Part shown: positions 8,386 to 17,112 of the stretch, in pieces
How the letters are laid out: every line of letters starts with the position of its first letter
Position numbering within the stretch: the first letter of the stretch is position 1
NCBI RefSeq assembly: GCF_011758745.1
Contig: NZ_JAANOV010000001.1
Location: forward strand, 5,208,001-5,272,000
Length of the DNA stretch: 64,000 nt
Source of the DNA: Amycolatopsis granulosa
GTDB taxonomy: Bacteria; Actinomycetota; Actinomycetes; Mycobacteriales; Pseudonocardiaceae
Reading direction: 5' to 3'
Position numbers and translations under genes: made by a program
Notes under the pieces: generated by a model
Databases searched by the model: none
Told to the model about the DNA's origin: nothing
What the model saw: only the letters and a program-made list of their open reading frames with translations

Positions 8386-9492
8386 ATGTCCACCACTGCG
8401 CACTCGCGGCCGGGAGCGGCCCACGGCGAACTCCGTGACCCCCGTGATCCCCGTGACCTCACCGCGTCGCCCTTCCTGGCCGCCGCGCGCGGCCGCCGTC
8501 CCGCGCGGCTGCCCGTCTGGTTCATGCGCCAGGCCGGCCGGTCGCTGCCCGAATACCGCGCGCTGCGCGAGGGCGTGCCGATGCTGACGGCGTGCTTCGA
8601 CCCGGAGATGATCGCCGAGATCACGCTCCAGCCGGTGCGCCGCCACGGCGTGGACGCCGCCGTCTTCTTCAGCGACATCGTGGTGCCGCTGGTCGCCGCC
8701 GGGATCGACGTCGACATCGTGCCGGGGACCGGTCCCGTCGTGGCCGCCCCGGTGCGCGACGCGGCCGCGGTCGCCGGCCTGCCCGAGCTGGACCCGGCGC
8801 GGCTGGAACCGGTCCTCGACGGCACCCGCCTGCTGGTCGAACGCCTCGGCGAGACGCCGCTGATCGGGTTCGCCGGCGCGCCGTTCACGCTCGCCTCCTA
8901 CCTCATCGAGGGCGGCCCCAGCCGCACCTACGAGCGCACCAAGGCCCTGATGCACTCCGAGCCCGCGCTGTGGCACGACCTGGCCGCGCGGCTCGCCGGC
9001 ATCGCGGTGACCTTCCTGCGCGGGCAGGTCGAGGCCGGCGCTGATGCGGTGCAGCTGTTCGACTCCTGGGCCGGCGCGCTCACCCTGCGGGAGTACCGCG
9101 AGTTCGTGCTGCCGCACTCCGCCCGCGTGCTGGCGGCGGTGGCCGACCTGGACGTGCCGCGCATCCACTTCGGCGTCGGTACCGGTGAAATCCTGTCCGC
9201 GATGCGCGACGCCGGGGCCGACGTGGTGGGTGTCGACTGGCGGATCCCGCTGGACGAGGCCGTGCGGCGGCTGACCGCCAACGGCGAGCCCACCCCGGTG
9301 GTGCAGGGCAACCTGGACCCGGCGCTGCTGGGCGCGTCCTGGCCGGTGATCGAGGCCGAGGTGCGCCGCATCGCCGCCGAGGGCCGCGCCGCCGCCGCGC
9401 ACATCTTCAACCTCGGTCACGGCGTGCCGCCGGGCGCCGACCCCGGGGTGCTGACCCGCATCGTCGAACTCGTCCACAGCCTGGAGCCCTGA
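8386..9492 (+). CDS. hemE: uroporphyrinogen decarboxylase
   Basis: 368-aa enzyme that decarboxylates the four acetate side chains of uroporphyrinogen III to give coproporphyrinogen III. Signature 1 ([16 protein letters not shown]) is near residue 40 and signature 2 ([17 protein letters not shown]) near residue 160; the Arg/Asp substrate residues are visible in these motifs. ATG at 8386 is preferred over upstream in-frame codons that run through the DUF3000 region. Its stop overlaps the hemY start (TGATG), giving an operon with hemY and, 33 bp later, hemQ. These are consecutive steps of the coproporphyrin-dependent heme route of Gram-positive bacteria. Confidence 0.97.
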   Translation: MSTTAHSRPGAAHGELRDPRDPRDLTASPFLAAARGRRPARLPVWFMRQAGRSLPEYRALREGVPMLTACFDPEMIAEITLQPVRRHGVDAAVFFSDIVVPLVAAGIDVDIVPGTGPVVAAPVRDAAAVAGLPELDPARLEPVLDGTRLLVERLGETPLIGFAGAPFTLASYLIEGGPSRTYERTKALMHSEPALWHDLAARLAGIAVTFLRGQVEAGADAVQLFDSWAGALTLREYREFVLPHSARVLAAVADLDVPRIHFGVGTGEILSAMRDAGADVVGVDWRIPLDEAVRRLTANGEPTPVVQGNLDPALLGASWPVIEAEVRRIAAEGRAAAAHIFNLGHGVPPGADPGVLTRIVELVHSLEP

Positions 9493-10859
9493 TGCACGTC
9501 GCGGTCGTCGGCGGAGGTGTCTCGGGCGCGGTCGCGGCGTACCGCCTGCGGGCCGCGCTGGGCGACGGCGCGGCGATCACACTCTTCGAGGCGGGGGACA
9601 GCCTCGGCGGCAAGCTGCGCACCGCCGAGGTCGCGGGCGTGCGCTACGACACCGGCGCCGAGGCGTTCCTCGCCCGCCGGCCGGAAGGGGCGGCGCTGGC
9701 CGCCGACCTCGGGCTCGGCCTGGTGCACCCGACCGGCGCGCGCTCGACCGTGCGAGCCGGTGGGCGCCTGACCCCGTTGCCCGGCGGCACCCTCATGGGC
9801 ATCCCGGGTTCGCCGGACGCCGTCGCGGACGTGCTCTCGCCCGGCGCCCGTGCCCGGGTCGCGGCCGAACCGGACCTGCCCCCGGTGACCCTGGACGACG
9901 ACGTCGCGCTGGGCGCGCTGCTGCGGGAACGCTTCGGGGACGAGCTGGTGGACCGGCTGGTCGACCCGCTGCTCGGCGGCGTCTACGCGGGCGGCGCGGA
10001 CGGGCTGGGCTTGCGGGCCACGGTTCCCGCCCTGGCCGCCGCCCTGGACCGCGGCGCGCCGTCGCTGACCGCGGCCGCGGCCGGGCTGATCCCGGAGCGG
10101 CCCAGCCATGCGCCGGTGTTCGCCACCCTGCCCGGTGGCCTGGGCACCCTCGTCGACCGGCTCGTCGAGCTCGCCAAGCCGGACGTGCGCCTCGGACGAA
10201 CGGTCACCGCGTTGCACCGCCGCGCGAACGGCTGGCAGCTGGCGGCCGGTGGTGAGGCCGTCGACGCCGACGCCGTGCTGCTCGCGGTGCCCGCGCCCGC
10301 CGCACGCAAGCTGCTCGCCGGGGTCGTCCCGGCCGCGTCCGCCGCCCTCGGCGAGGTCGAGCTGGCGTCGATGGCGGTCGTGGCGATGGCGCTGCCGCCG
10401 GGCACGGAACTACCGGACGCGTCCGGGGTGCTGATCGGCGCACGGGAACGCCGCGCCGACGGGACTCCGTTCGCCGCGAAGGCGTTCACCTTCTCCTCCC
10501 GCAAGTGGGCCCACCTGGACACCGGCCCGGTGCTGGTGCGTGGTTCCGTCGGCCGCTTCGGCGAACCCGGCGCGCTGCACCGCGACGACGACGACCTGGT
10601 CCGCCTGGTGCGCGCCGATCTGGCCGAGCTGACCGGCATCACCGCCGAGCCCATCGACGTCGTGGTGACCCGCTGGGGCGGCGGGCTGCCGCAGTACGGG
10701 CCGGGCCACCTCGACCTGGTCGGCCGCGCCGAGCGCGCCGTGGCGGAGGTGCCCGGGCTGGCGCTGGCCGGGGCCGCGCTGCACGGTGTCGGGGTGCCCG
10801 CGTGCATCGCGACGGCCACCGCGGCAGCGGCGCGCATCACCTCACACCTGGTGCGCTAG
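9492..10859 (+). CDS. hemY: coproporphyrinogen III oxidase / protoporphyrinogen oxidase, HemY type
   Basis: 455-aa FAD flavoprotein. The dinucleotide motif VVGGGVSGAVAAYRLR is at the N-terminus, EAGDSLGGKLRT marks the second FAD contact, and a C-terminal ALAGAALHGVGVPACI binds FAD. In actinobacteria this family (also named CgoX) oxidises coproporphyrinogen III to coproporphyrin III with oxygen. The ATG overlaps the hemE stop by 1 nt. It is followed by hemQ, which completes the coproporphyrin route apart from the ferrochelatase, which is not in the window. Confidence 0.95.
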   Translation: MHVAVVGGGVSGAVAAYRLRAALGDGAAITLFEAGDSLGGKLRTAEVAGVRYDTGAEAFLARRPEGAALAADLGLGLVHPTGARSTVRAGGRLTPLPGGTLMGIPGSPDAVADVLSPGARARVAAEPDLPPVTLDDDVALGALLRERFGDELVDRLVDPLLGGVYAGGADGLGLRATVPALAAALDRGAPSLTAAAAGLIPERPSHAPVFATLPGGLGTLVDRLVELAKPDVRLGRTVTALHRRANGWQLAAGGEAVDADAVLLAVPAPAARKLLAGVVPAASAALGEVELASMAVVAMALPPGTELPDASGVLIGARERRADGTPFAAKAFTFSSRKWAHLDTGPVLVRGSVGRFGEPGALHRDDDDLVRLVRADLAELTGITAEPIDVVVTRWGGGLPQYGPGHLDLVGRAERAVAEVPGLALAGAALHGVGVPACIATATAAAARITSHLVR

Positions 10860-10892
10860 CAGCGGCTTCGGCCGCGGTGGGAAGATGGGGAC

Positions 10893-11585
10893 ATGGCGCG
10901 GCTGAACTACCAGGAGCTCAACGACACCATCCGCTACACCGCCTGGTCGGTGTTCCGGGTCGAGCCCGGGCGGCTCCCCGAGGACCGCGGGCAGGCCGCG
11001 GCGGAGACCACCGGGTACCTCGACGCCCTGGAGGGCAAGGGAGTCGTGGTGCGCGGCGTGTACGACGTCGCCGGGCTGCGGGCCGACGCCGACTTCATGA
11101 TCTGGTGGCACGCCGAGACCGCCGAGCAGGTGCAGGCCGCCTACACCGGGTTCCGCCGCACCCCGCTGGGCCGCGTGTCGACGCCGGTGTGGAGCCAGTT
11201 CGCGCTGCACCGGCCCGCCGAGTTCAACCGCAGCCACATCCCCGCCTTCCTGGCCGGTGAAGAGGCGCGCAAGTACATCTGCGTGTACCCGTTCGTGCGG
11301 TCCTACGAGTGGTACCTGCTGCCGGACGCCGAGCGCCGCAAGATGCTCGCCGACCACGGCAAGGAGGCCCGCGACTACCCGGACGTCCGGGCCAACACCG
11401 TGGCGTCGTTCGCGCTGGGCGACTACGAGTGGATCCTCGCCTTCGAGGCCGACGAGCTGCACCGCATCGTCGACCTGATGCGCCACCTGCGCGCCACCGA
11501 GGCGCGCCGGCACGTGCGTGTGGAGACCCCGTTCTACACCGGGACGCGGGTCCCGCCGGCCGAGCTGATCGCCAACCTGCCGTAG
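10893..11585 (+). CDS. hemQ: coproheme decarboxylase (chlorite dismutase-like)
   Basis: 230-aa HemQ, which decarboxylates Fe-coproporphyrin III to heme b using peroxide. The N-terminal half starts [20 protein letters not shown]. The C-terminal half carries the conserved [17 protein letters not shown] region near residue 130, with the family's reactive Tyr, and [14 protein letters not shown] near the end. No Cld-type distal Arg assignment was attempted. The gene lies 33 bp after hemY and is expected to be cotranscribed. The order hemE-hemY-hemQ matches mycobacteria. Confidence 0.95.
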   Translation: MARLNYQELNDTIRYTAWSVFRVEPGRLPEDRGQAAAETTGYLDALEGKGVVVRGVYDVAGLRADADFMIWWHAETAEQVQAAYTGFRRTPLGRVSTPVWSQFALHRPAEFNRSHIPAFLAGEEARKYICVYPFVRSYEWYLLPDAERRKMLADHGKEARDYPDVRANTVASFALGDYEWILAFEADELHRIVDLMRHLRATEARRHVRVETPFYTGTRVPPAELIANLP

Positions 11586-11672
11586 GTGCTCGGCCCACTG
11601 TGGGCGCGACCTGACCGGTGACGCCGCCGTGGAGCGGGGCCGGCCCGGGTCGGGACGACCCGGCAGCGCTAC

Positions 11673-12002
11673 TCACCGGCCGAGGCGGAACCTCCGGCGT
11701 GGCCGGGGCAGTTCGCCGCGCTCGGTGAGCCAGGCGGCGAAGTTCGCGGCGTCCTGGCGGTAGCCGATGCCGTCCGTGCGGGGCGTGGCCGCCGCGTAGG
11801 CGTCGAACAGGGGGCGGAACCGCTCGCCGAGCGCCTGGGGCAGGTCCGGACGCAGGTCGGCGACGATGGAGCCGCGTTTGGCGCGCAGGGCGCGGATTTC
11901 GGCGGCGACGCGCCCGGGGTCGAAACCGGTGGGGGCCTGCTCGCCGGCCAGCAGTGCGCGCAGCAACGCGGCCTGGCGGGCGGCCAGCTCCGCGCGGCTC
12001 AC
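11673..12002 (-). CDS. short DUF2063/HvfC-like partner protein
   Basis: 109-aa protein starting at GTG 12002 (VSRAELAARQAALLRALLAG). It is helical, with TDGIGYRQDAANFAAWLTE near residue 75. DUF2063/HvfC/BufC proteins are the usual partner of DUF692 oxidases and present the precursor peptide. This one would correspond to a short form of the N-terminal domain. The start overlaps the DUF692 stop by 4 nt (GTGA), so the two are coupled. Family assignment is by context and weak similarity, not a firm domain hit. C-terminus is Arg-rich (RPRRRFRLGR). Confidence 0.55.
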   Translation of the reverse strand: MSRAELAARQAALLRALLAGEQAPTGFDPGRVAAEIRALRAKRGSIVADLRPDLPQALGERFRPLFDAYAAATPRTDGIGYRQDAANFAAWLTERGELPRPRRRFRLGR

Positions 12003-12796
12003 AACCGGTCCCGGATCGCGGCGAGCTCGGCGGCCAGTTCGTCGTCGGGCGGGTAGGCGCCGTCCCGTTCCAGCAGGGCACCCGGCGGATCGGCCCGGCG
12101 CCGCAGTTCGGTGAGCAGGTCCAGCACCTCCGGCCGCACGGGATGCGTGTGCGTGTCGTGGTAGATCCCGTCCACCTCGACCCCGCCCGCGACATGCACG
12201 TACGCCAGACGTTCCAGCGGCACCTCGTCGAGGAAGGCCGCCGGATCCGTGCCCAGGTTGCGCGCGTTCGCATACAGGTTCGCCACGTCCACGATCAGCA
12301 GGCAGCCGGTCCGCTCGGTCAGCTCGCGCAGGAACGCGGCCTCGTCCATCTCCGAGTCCGGCCACTCCAGCAGCGCGGCGATGTTCTCCAGCGCGAACGG
12401 CCGCCCGATGATCGACTGCGCCAGCCGCACGTTCCCGGCCAGCACGTCGAGCGCCTCCCTGGTGCGGGGGAGCGGCACCAGGTGCCCGGCGTCGAGACCG
12501 CCCGCGCGCACGAAACAGACGTGGTCGCTGGCGAGCGGCGCGTCCAGCTCGTCGGCCACTGCCGCGAGGTGCTCGACCCGCCGCGTGTCCAGCGGTTCGG
12601 CGCCGCCGAGCGACAACGACACCGCGTGCGGCAGCACCGGCAGGCCCCGCGCGCGCAGCTCGGTGAGAGCAGCCGGCAGGTGCCCGGGGTGCAGGTTCTC
12701 CGCGATCACCTCGACCCACTCCACGCCCGGCATGCGGGCGATGGACAGGTCGATCTCGGGGCGCCAGCCGATCCCCACGCCCAGCCGGTCAGCCAC
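11999..12796 (-). CDS. DUF692 multinuclear non-heme iron oxidase (MNIO, BufB/TglH-like)
   Basis: 265-aa TIM-barrel-type protein. Metal-ligand candidates are in VIAENLHPGHL, ASDHVCFV, FALENIAAL, LIVDVANLYANARN and AYVHVAGGVEVDGIYHDTHTHP; these His, Glu, Asp and Asn positions are typical of DUF692. Characterised members use two or three irons and O2 to modify cysteines or C-terminal residues of ribosomal peptides. The start is placed at GTG 12796, overlapping the upstream stop by 8 nt, because longer frames read into the antisense-like Gly/Ala tail of the neighbour. It sits between a Cys-rich membrane protein and a putative partner, so the Cys tail is the likely substrate (inference). Confidence 0.88.
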   Translation of the reverse strand: MADRLGVGIGWRPEIDLSIARMPGVEWVEVIAENLHPGHLPAALTELRARGLPVLPHAVSLSLGGAEPLDTRRVEHLAAVADELDAPLASDHVCFVRAGGLDAGHLVPLPRTREALDVLAGNVRLAQSIIGRPFALENIAALLEWPDSEMDEAAFLRELTERTGCLLIVDVANLYANARNLGTDPAAFLDEVPLERLAYVHVAGGVEVDGIYHDTHTHPVRPEVLDLLTELRRRADPPGALLERDGAYPPDDELAAELAAIRDRL

Positions 12797-13781
12797 CTCC
12801 GCACCCGCCGCCACCGCACGAGCTGCCGCCGCAGGAACTGCCGCCGCAGGAACTGCCGCCGCCGCACGAGTTCCCGCCGCACGAGCTGCTGCAGCTGCTC
12901 GACGACCCGCACGAGGAGGCACCGCCCCACGAGGATCCCGACGAACTGGCCCATCCGCGCGATTTCTGCGGTCGCGGGGCGGGCGCCGCGCTCAGCGCCG
13001 CGGCGATGTCCCGGTCCGGGTACCGGGTCAGGCCGCCCAGCGCCACCGCGTGCGCCGCGCTCGTGCCCGACGCCGACCGGACGACCTCGTCGCCGGTCCT
13101 GGTGCGGGGCGGGCGGGCGCCCGGCCGGCCGGTGACCGCCCACAGGATCGCGGCGGGCGCCAGGGCGAGCACGAAACCGCCGCTGGGAAAGCTCGTGAAC
13201 GCGACGATCGCGACGGCGACCATCAGGACCGCGGCCAGCCGCCGGATGTTCTTCAGCGGGCCCTGCTCGACCAGGAGCCCGGCCTCCGCGAGCCGGTCGC
13301 GCGCGACGTCGAGCACGATGCCATCGCGCAGGGCCGCCCGCACGGTGTGCAGTGTCGCCGCGCCGCGTTCGTGGTGCACGCTCGCCCACACCGCCGCGCC
13401 CAGCTCGTCGGCCGGGGGACGGTCGCCGGTCGTGGTGAGCCGTCCCGCGTAGCTCACCCGGACCTGCTGGCGTTCCACCAGGTCGGCCAGGGCCGCGTCG
13501 GTCGCGCGCATCGGGCCGCCGGCCAGGAACCCCAGCTCGGCCGGGCCGGGCGTCCGGTGCGGCGCGCCCGCACGTCCCTCCAGCAGCCGCGGGCCGACCA
13601 GGCGCACCACGATCGGGAGCAGCACCAGCCCGACGTAGATCACGAGGAACGCCGGCAGCGGAAGTCCCCAGTACCCGGACCCGCCGGCGTCCTTGACCGT
13701 CTCCTCAACCCCCAACGCCGGCACCTCCGCATCAGCCCGTGCCACGGTGAGACGACCCGCGACGGCCGCCGGTTCCCTCAT
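12789..13781 (-). CDS. TIGR04222-type membrane protein with Cys/Gly/Ser-rich C-terminal tail
   Basis: 330 aa as drawn (start uncertain; a GTG at 13724 is possible). A hydrophobic segment (PAFLVIYVGLVLLPIVVRLV) lies near residues 44-63. A cytosolic-looking middle part follows (residues 80-180), then two close hydrophobic segments around 185-225. The last 50 residues are Ser/Gly/Cys only, with 8 cysteines in units such as SSCGG, ending SSCGGGGCGGG. At DNA level the tail is built from a tandem 15-bp repeat. Proteins with a TIGR04222 domain are known for such low-complexity tails beside DUF692 genes. The tail is the presumed substrate of the overlapping downstream oxidase. Whether it is cleaved or stays membrane-bound is unknown. 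Confidence 0.75.
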   Translation of the reverse strand: MREPAAVAGRLTVARADAEVPALGVEETVKDAGGSGYWGLPLPAFLVIYVGLVLLPIVVRLVGPRLLEGRAGAPHRTPGPAELGFLAGGPMRATDAALADLVERQQVRVSYAGRLTTTGDRPPADELGAAVWASVHHERGAATLHTVRAALRDGIVLDVARDRLAEAGLLVEQGPLKNIRRLAAVLMVAVAIVAFTSFPSGGFVLALAPAAILWAVTGRPGARPPRTRTGDEVVRSASGTSAAHAVALGGLTRYPDRDIAAALSAAPAPRPQKSRGWASSSGSSWGGASSCGSSSSCSSSCGGNSCGGGSSCGGSSCGGSSCGGGGCGGG

Positions 13782-13835
13782 GGGGACGGTCGTCAGGCTC
13801 CCGCCGATGCCGGGCGCGGCGGTCCAGCCGGCCCG

Positions 13836-14270
13836 CTACTCGGCCGGGACCAGGCGCAGTGAAATCGAGTTGATGCAGTACCGCTGGTCGGTCGGGGTCG
13901 CGTAGCCCTCGCCCTCGAACAGATGACCCAGGTGGCTGTGGCAGGTGGCGCACAGCACCTCGGTGCGCACCATGCCCAGCGACCGGTCCTCGCGCAGCAG
14001 CACGGCGTCGGACGAGGCCGGGTCGAAGAACGACGGCCAGCCGCAGTGGCTGTCGAACTTCGTGTCGCTGCGGAAGAGCTCGGCGCCGCACGCGCGGCAC
14101 TCGTAGACGCCGGTGGTCTTGGTGTCGGTGTACTCGCCGGTGAACGGCCGCTCGGTGCCGGCCTGGCGCAGCACCGCGTACTCCTCGGGGGAGAGCTGCT
14201 CGCGCCACTCGTCGTCCGGCTTGACGACCTTCGGCGTGGCTCCCACGACCGGTTCCATGCGGGGCTTCAT
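13836..14270 (-). CDS. msrB: peptide-methionine (R)-S-oxide reductase
   Basis: 144-aa MsrB that reduces methionine-R-sulfoxide in proteins. Two zinc CxxC pairs are visible (CRAC near residue 60 and CATC near 107). HCGWPSFFD is the substrate-binding motif, and the catalytic Cys is in RYCINSISLRL near the C-terminus. The start may be the internal ATG giving MEPVVGATPK. It is separated from the MNIO cassette by 54 bp on the same strand and could be cotranscribed. In M. tuberculosis msrB also lies next to aftC and the heme genes. Confidence 0.95.
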   Translation of the reverse strand: MKPRMEPVVGATPKVVKPDDEWREQLSPEEYAVLRQAGTERPFTGEYTDTKTTGVYECRACGAELFRSDTKFDSHCGWPSFFDPASSDAVLLREDRSLGMVRTEVLCATCHSHLGHLFEGEGYATPTDQRYCINSISLRLVPAE

Positions 14271-14280
14271 ACCGTCCAGG

Positions 14281-14571
14281 CTACTCGGACAGCCACTGCA
14301 CGGCCTGCACCACGATGTCCCACGCGGCGACGATCACGCCCAGGACCAGCAGCACCACCACGGTCGCGGCGATCCACCAGCGCAAGCCGCCGGCCCGGGT
14401 GCTGGACTCGGCGAACTCGGCCACGTTGTGCAGGGTGGCCTCGACGGTGAACCCGGGCTCGGTCCGCTGCATCCGGTCCAGGTGCCGCGCGAACGCCTGC
14501 GCCTCCGGATCGTCGGGGTCCAGCCCGATCAGGTCGTCGTCGAACCGCGGGTCGCGGCCGCCTTCGGTCAT
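14281..14571 (-). CDS. hypothetical single-pass membrane protein
   Basis: 96 aa. The N-terminal half is acidic and soluble (DPRFDDDLIGLDPDDPEAQA). One transmembrane helix (WWIAATVVVLLVLGVIVAAW) lies at about residues 65-85, then a short amphipathic tail. It lies between the kinase and msrB on the same strand, 10 bp before the msrB start, so it is probably in one transcript. Unknown function. Confidence 0.7.
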   Translation of the reverse strand: MTEGGRDPRFDDDLIGLDPDDPEAQAFARHLDRMQRTEPGFTVEATLHNVAEFAESSTRAGGLRWWIAATVVVLLVLGVIVAAWDIVVQAVQWLSE

Positions 14572-14586
14572 ACCGACCAGGGTAGG

Positions 14587-16140
14587 TCAGTCGATGCGGG
14601 TGTTGGCGTCGATCTTCATGCCCCGGTCGGTGTTGACGACCCGCCACTTGATGCGCCCAACATTCGCGATGCTGACGTACATGTCGGCCGAACCGTCGGA
14701 GTTGGCGCCGTTGTCCGCCGAAATCGAGCTGTACTGCTCGATCCGGTGCTCGCTCCAGTACTGCTGGAACGCCTGCTGGCTGCCGAACACGGCCTGCGCG
14801 GCGGGCGTGAGCAGGGCCCACGCCGCGGCGGAGCCCTTGCCGTCGAGGTAGTCCTTCATGACCTGCCCGGCCTGGCCCCAGTTGACCGAGCCGCCGGTGT
14901 TGGGCGTCTTGCCCAGCGCGGTCGCCGGTGCGCTGCTGGACGTGCTCGGCCGTGCCGAAGTGGACGTGGCCGTGTTGCCGCCCGCGTTGGCCTGTGAGGG
15001 GCTGTCCGGCTCGTTGCCGCGGTTGTTGAGCGCGACCACCAGCACCACCACGAGCACGGCGATCACGGCAGCCGCCGACCCGGCGAGCACCGCCTTGCGC
15101 TTGTGCAGCGGAGTCTTGGCCGGCTGGGCCGGCTTCGGCGGCGGGATGAACGCCGCCGTCGGGTTGCGCGGGCTGCGCTGCGGCGGGGCGGGCGGTGCGG
15201 CCGTGGCGGCACCGGTGCGCTGCCACGGCGGGCGCTCGGCCGGAGCGTCCGCGGGCACGGCCGCCGGCTGGCGGCCGGAGGTGTACAGCGGCGGCGACAC
15301 CAGCGTGCCCCGGGTGTCCTTCTCGCCGTTGGCCAGCGCGGCCAGCCGGTCCCGGGCCTCCAGCATCGTCGGCCGCTCCTCCGGCTCGACCCGCAGCAGG
15401 CTCATCAGCAGCGCGGTCGCCATGCCGGACTGGCGTGGCGGGATGACCTGCCCGTTGGCCGCCGTGTACAGCAGGGCCAGCTGGTTGGAGCTGTTGCCGT
15501 AGGGCGGCTGGCCCTCCAGCGCGTGGTACAGCGTCGCGCCGAGGGAGAAGACGTCGGAGGCCGGGGCCGGGTCCGAGCCGCGCGCCAGCTCGGGCGCGAG
15601 GTACGCCGGGGTACCGCCGATCAGCCCGGTCTGGGTGAGGGTGAGGTCGCCGGCCGCGCGGGAGATGCCGAAGTCGGTGATCTTCGCCGTGCCGTTCTCG
15701 TCGATCAGGATGTTCGCCGGCTTGATGTCGCGGTGCACGATGCCGGCGCGGTGGGCCACCACGAGCGCCGAGGCGACCTGGTGACCGATGTGTGCCACCT
15801 CCGCCAGCGGCAGCGTGCCCTGCTCGGCGATCACCGCGGACAGGCTGCGCGAGGGCAGGTACTCCATCACCAGGCACGGATCTCCACCGTGTTCGGCGAT
15901 GTCGAACACCACGATGGCGTTGGGGTGCTGGAAACGCGCCGCGTTCTTCGCCTCACGCATGGCCCGCTGGCGCATGTTGTTGCGCTCGGTCTCGGACATG
16001 CCCGGCTGGGCGAGGATCTGCTTCACCGCCACCGAACGCTCGAGGCGCTCGTCGACCGCGCGCCACACGACGCCCATGGCGCCGCTGCCGATGTGCTCAA
16101 CGAGGCGATAGTGCCCTGCGATCAGCTGACCGGTGTCGAT
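14587..16140 (-). CDS. membrane Ser/Thr protein kinase (PknB-type catalytic domain)
   Basis: 517 aa as drawn. Kinase domain: glycine loop IGSGAMGVVWRA, VAVKQIL with the ATP-binding Lys, catalytic loop HRDIKPANILI, DFGISRAAGD and APE-type motif TPAYLAPELARG, all intact. A Pro/Ala-rich linker follows, then a membrane helix (AAAVIAVLVVVLVVAL) near residue 350. The roughly 120-residue extracellular domain has no PASTA repeats and ends AYANVGRIKWRV-like (IANVGRIKWRVVN). No ATG, GTG or TTG lies between the upstream gene's stop and the kinase. The best placed codon is ATC at 16140, 7 nt after AGGAG. See findings. Confidence 0.85.
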   Translation of the reverse strand: MDTGQLIAGHYRLVEHIGSGAMGVVWRAVDERLERSVAVKQILAQPGMSETERNNMRQRAMREAKNAARFQHPNAIVVFDIAEHGGDPCLVMEYLPSRSLSAVIAEQGTLPLAEVAHIGHQVASALVVAHRAGIVHRDIKPANILIDENGTAKITDFGISRAAGDLTLTQTGLIGGTPAYLAPELARGSDPAPASDVFSLGATLYHALEGQPPYGNSSNQLALLYTAANGQVIPPRQSGMATALLMSLLRVEPEERPTMLEARDRLAALANGEKDTRGTLVSPPLYTSGRQPAAVPADAPAERPPWQRTGAATAAPPAPPQRSPRNPTAAFIPPPKPAQPAKTPLHKRKAVLAGSAAAVIAVLVVVLVVALNNRGNEPDSPSQANAGGNTATSTSARPSTSSSAPATALGKTPNTGGSVNWGQAGQVMKDYLDGKGSAAAWALLTPAAQAVFGSQQAFQQYWSEHRIEQYSSISADNGANSDGSADMYVSIANVGRIKWRVVNTDRGMKIDANTRID

Positions 16141-16144
16141 GGGA

Positions 16145-16873
16145 CTACTCCTCGGAAACTCTCCGCATGTGCTGGCCTGGCTCCGCGCGAACGATCTCCT
16201 CGCGCACCGGGTCGAGTGTAGCGGGCTGCCCGATCCGCCCGTCGTAAGCTGTCCCGCGAGCGATTCGCACGAGGCCGACGGCACCGGCGAGCGCGAAGGC
16301 ACCGTAGCAGGCGACCAGCGCCGGCGGCGTACCGCCGGTGAGCGCGTCGCCCAGCACCACCACCGCGACGGTGCCCGGCAGGCTGCCGAGAACGGTACCG
16401 ACCAGATACGGCCGGAATCCGACCGACAGGATGCCGCAGCAGTATCCCAGCGGTGCGAAGGGAATCACCGGGATCAGCCGCAGTGACGTCACCGCGAGCA
16501 CCCCGCCACCGGCGAGCCGTTCGTCGACCGCGCGCACCGCTTTCCGTTCCAGGTGACGGGACACCAGGTCCCGGCCGGCCCAGCGGGCGAGGCCGAACCC
16601 GAGCGCGCCGGAGATCGCCGTCGCGGTGAGGGCCACCACGATGCCGAGCGCGTCGCCCAGCAGCAGCCCGGCCGCGAGGTTGAACACGGTGCGCGGAATC
16701 GGGGCGACGGTGAGTACCGCATAGGCGGCGAGGAACACCAGTGCGGTGACCGGCCCGGCGCCGGCGGCCCAGTCGCGCAGCTCCGCGGGGCTCGGCACGG
16801 GAAGCGTGAACGCCGCGAGGACCGCACCCGCGAACAGGACGACCGCGATGATCAGTTTTCGGCGACGGGACAC
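16145..16873 (-). CDS. TVP38/TMEM64 family (DedA-like) membrane protein
   Basis: 242-aa polytopic protein with an N-terminal helix (KLIIAVVLFAGAVLAAFTLP) and further helices at about 40-60, 70-90, 135-160 and 185-205. The SNARE-associated core region reads PRTVFNLAAGLLLGDALGI and later SLRLIPVIPFAPLGYCCGI, which is characteristic of TVP38/DedA proteins. Known members act in membrane lipid (undecaprenyl phosphate) flipping or homeostasis. GTG 16873 is chosen; a second GTG three codons upstream is equally possible. The kinase follows closely on the same strand. Confidence 0.88.
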   Translation of the reverse strand: MSRRRKLIIAVVLFAGAVLAAFTLPVPSPAELRDWAAGAGPVTALVFLAAYAVLTVAPIPRTVFNLAAGLLLGDALGIVVALTATAISGALGFGLARWAGRDLVSRHLERKAVRAVDERLAGGGVLAVTSLRLIPVIPFAPLGYCCGILSVGFRPYLVGTVLGSLPGTVAVVVLGDALTGGTPPALVACYGAFALAGAVGLVRIARGTAYDGRIGQPATLDPVREEIVRAEPGQHMRRVSEE

Positions 16874-17112
16874 GGCCTCCACGGTAGGGCACACGCGGAA
16901 GCGCTCCGGCACCGCCGTGATCCGGTGGCGGCGCGGTCGAGTACCGGGCCGGGACACGGACCCTGCGGGTGTCCACTCCGGACAAGAGTGCTTCCCGGCG
17001 CGGGGGTCGCGAAGCGGCAGGTCGTCGACCACCAGCTCGCGGTGGCGGATCCGTTGCCGCGAGCGGTGGGAACACCGGCGGCCGCCGGGGTGTTGACCTT
17101 GCCGTGAAGGCC

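Noticed and set aside
12796-12922. longer N-terminus for the DUF692 protein
   Set aside because: The extra 42 residues are Ala/Arg low-complexity produced by reading the neighbour's Gly/Cys repeat in another frame.
12839-12930. 15-bp tandem DNA repeat as a CRISPR or satellite
   Set aside because: It encodes the Gly/Ser/Cys tail of the TIGR04222-type protein in frame; repeats are too short and have no spacers.
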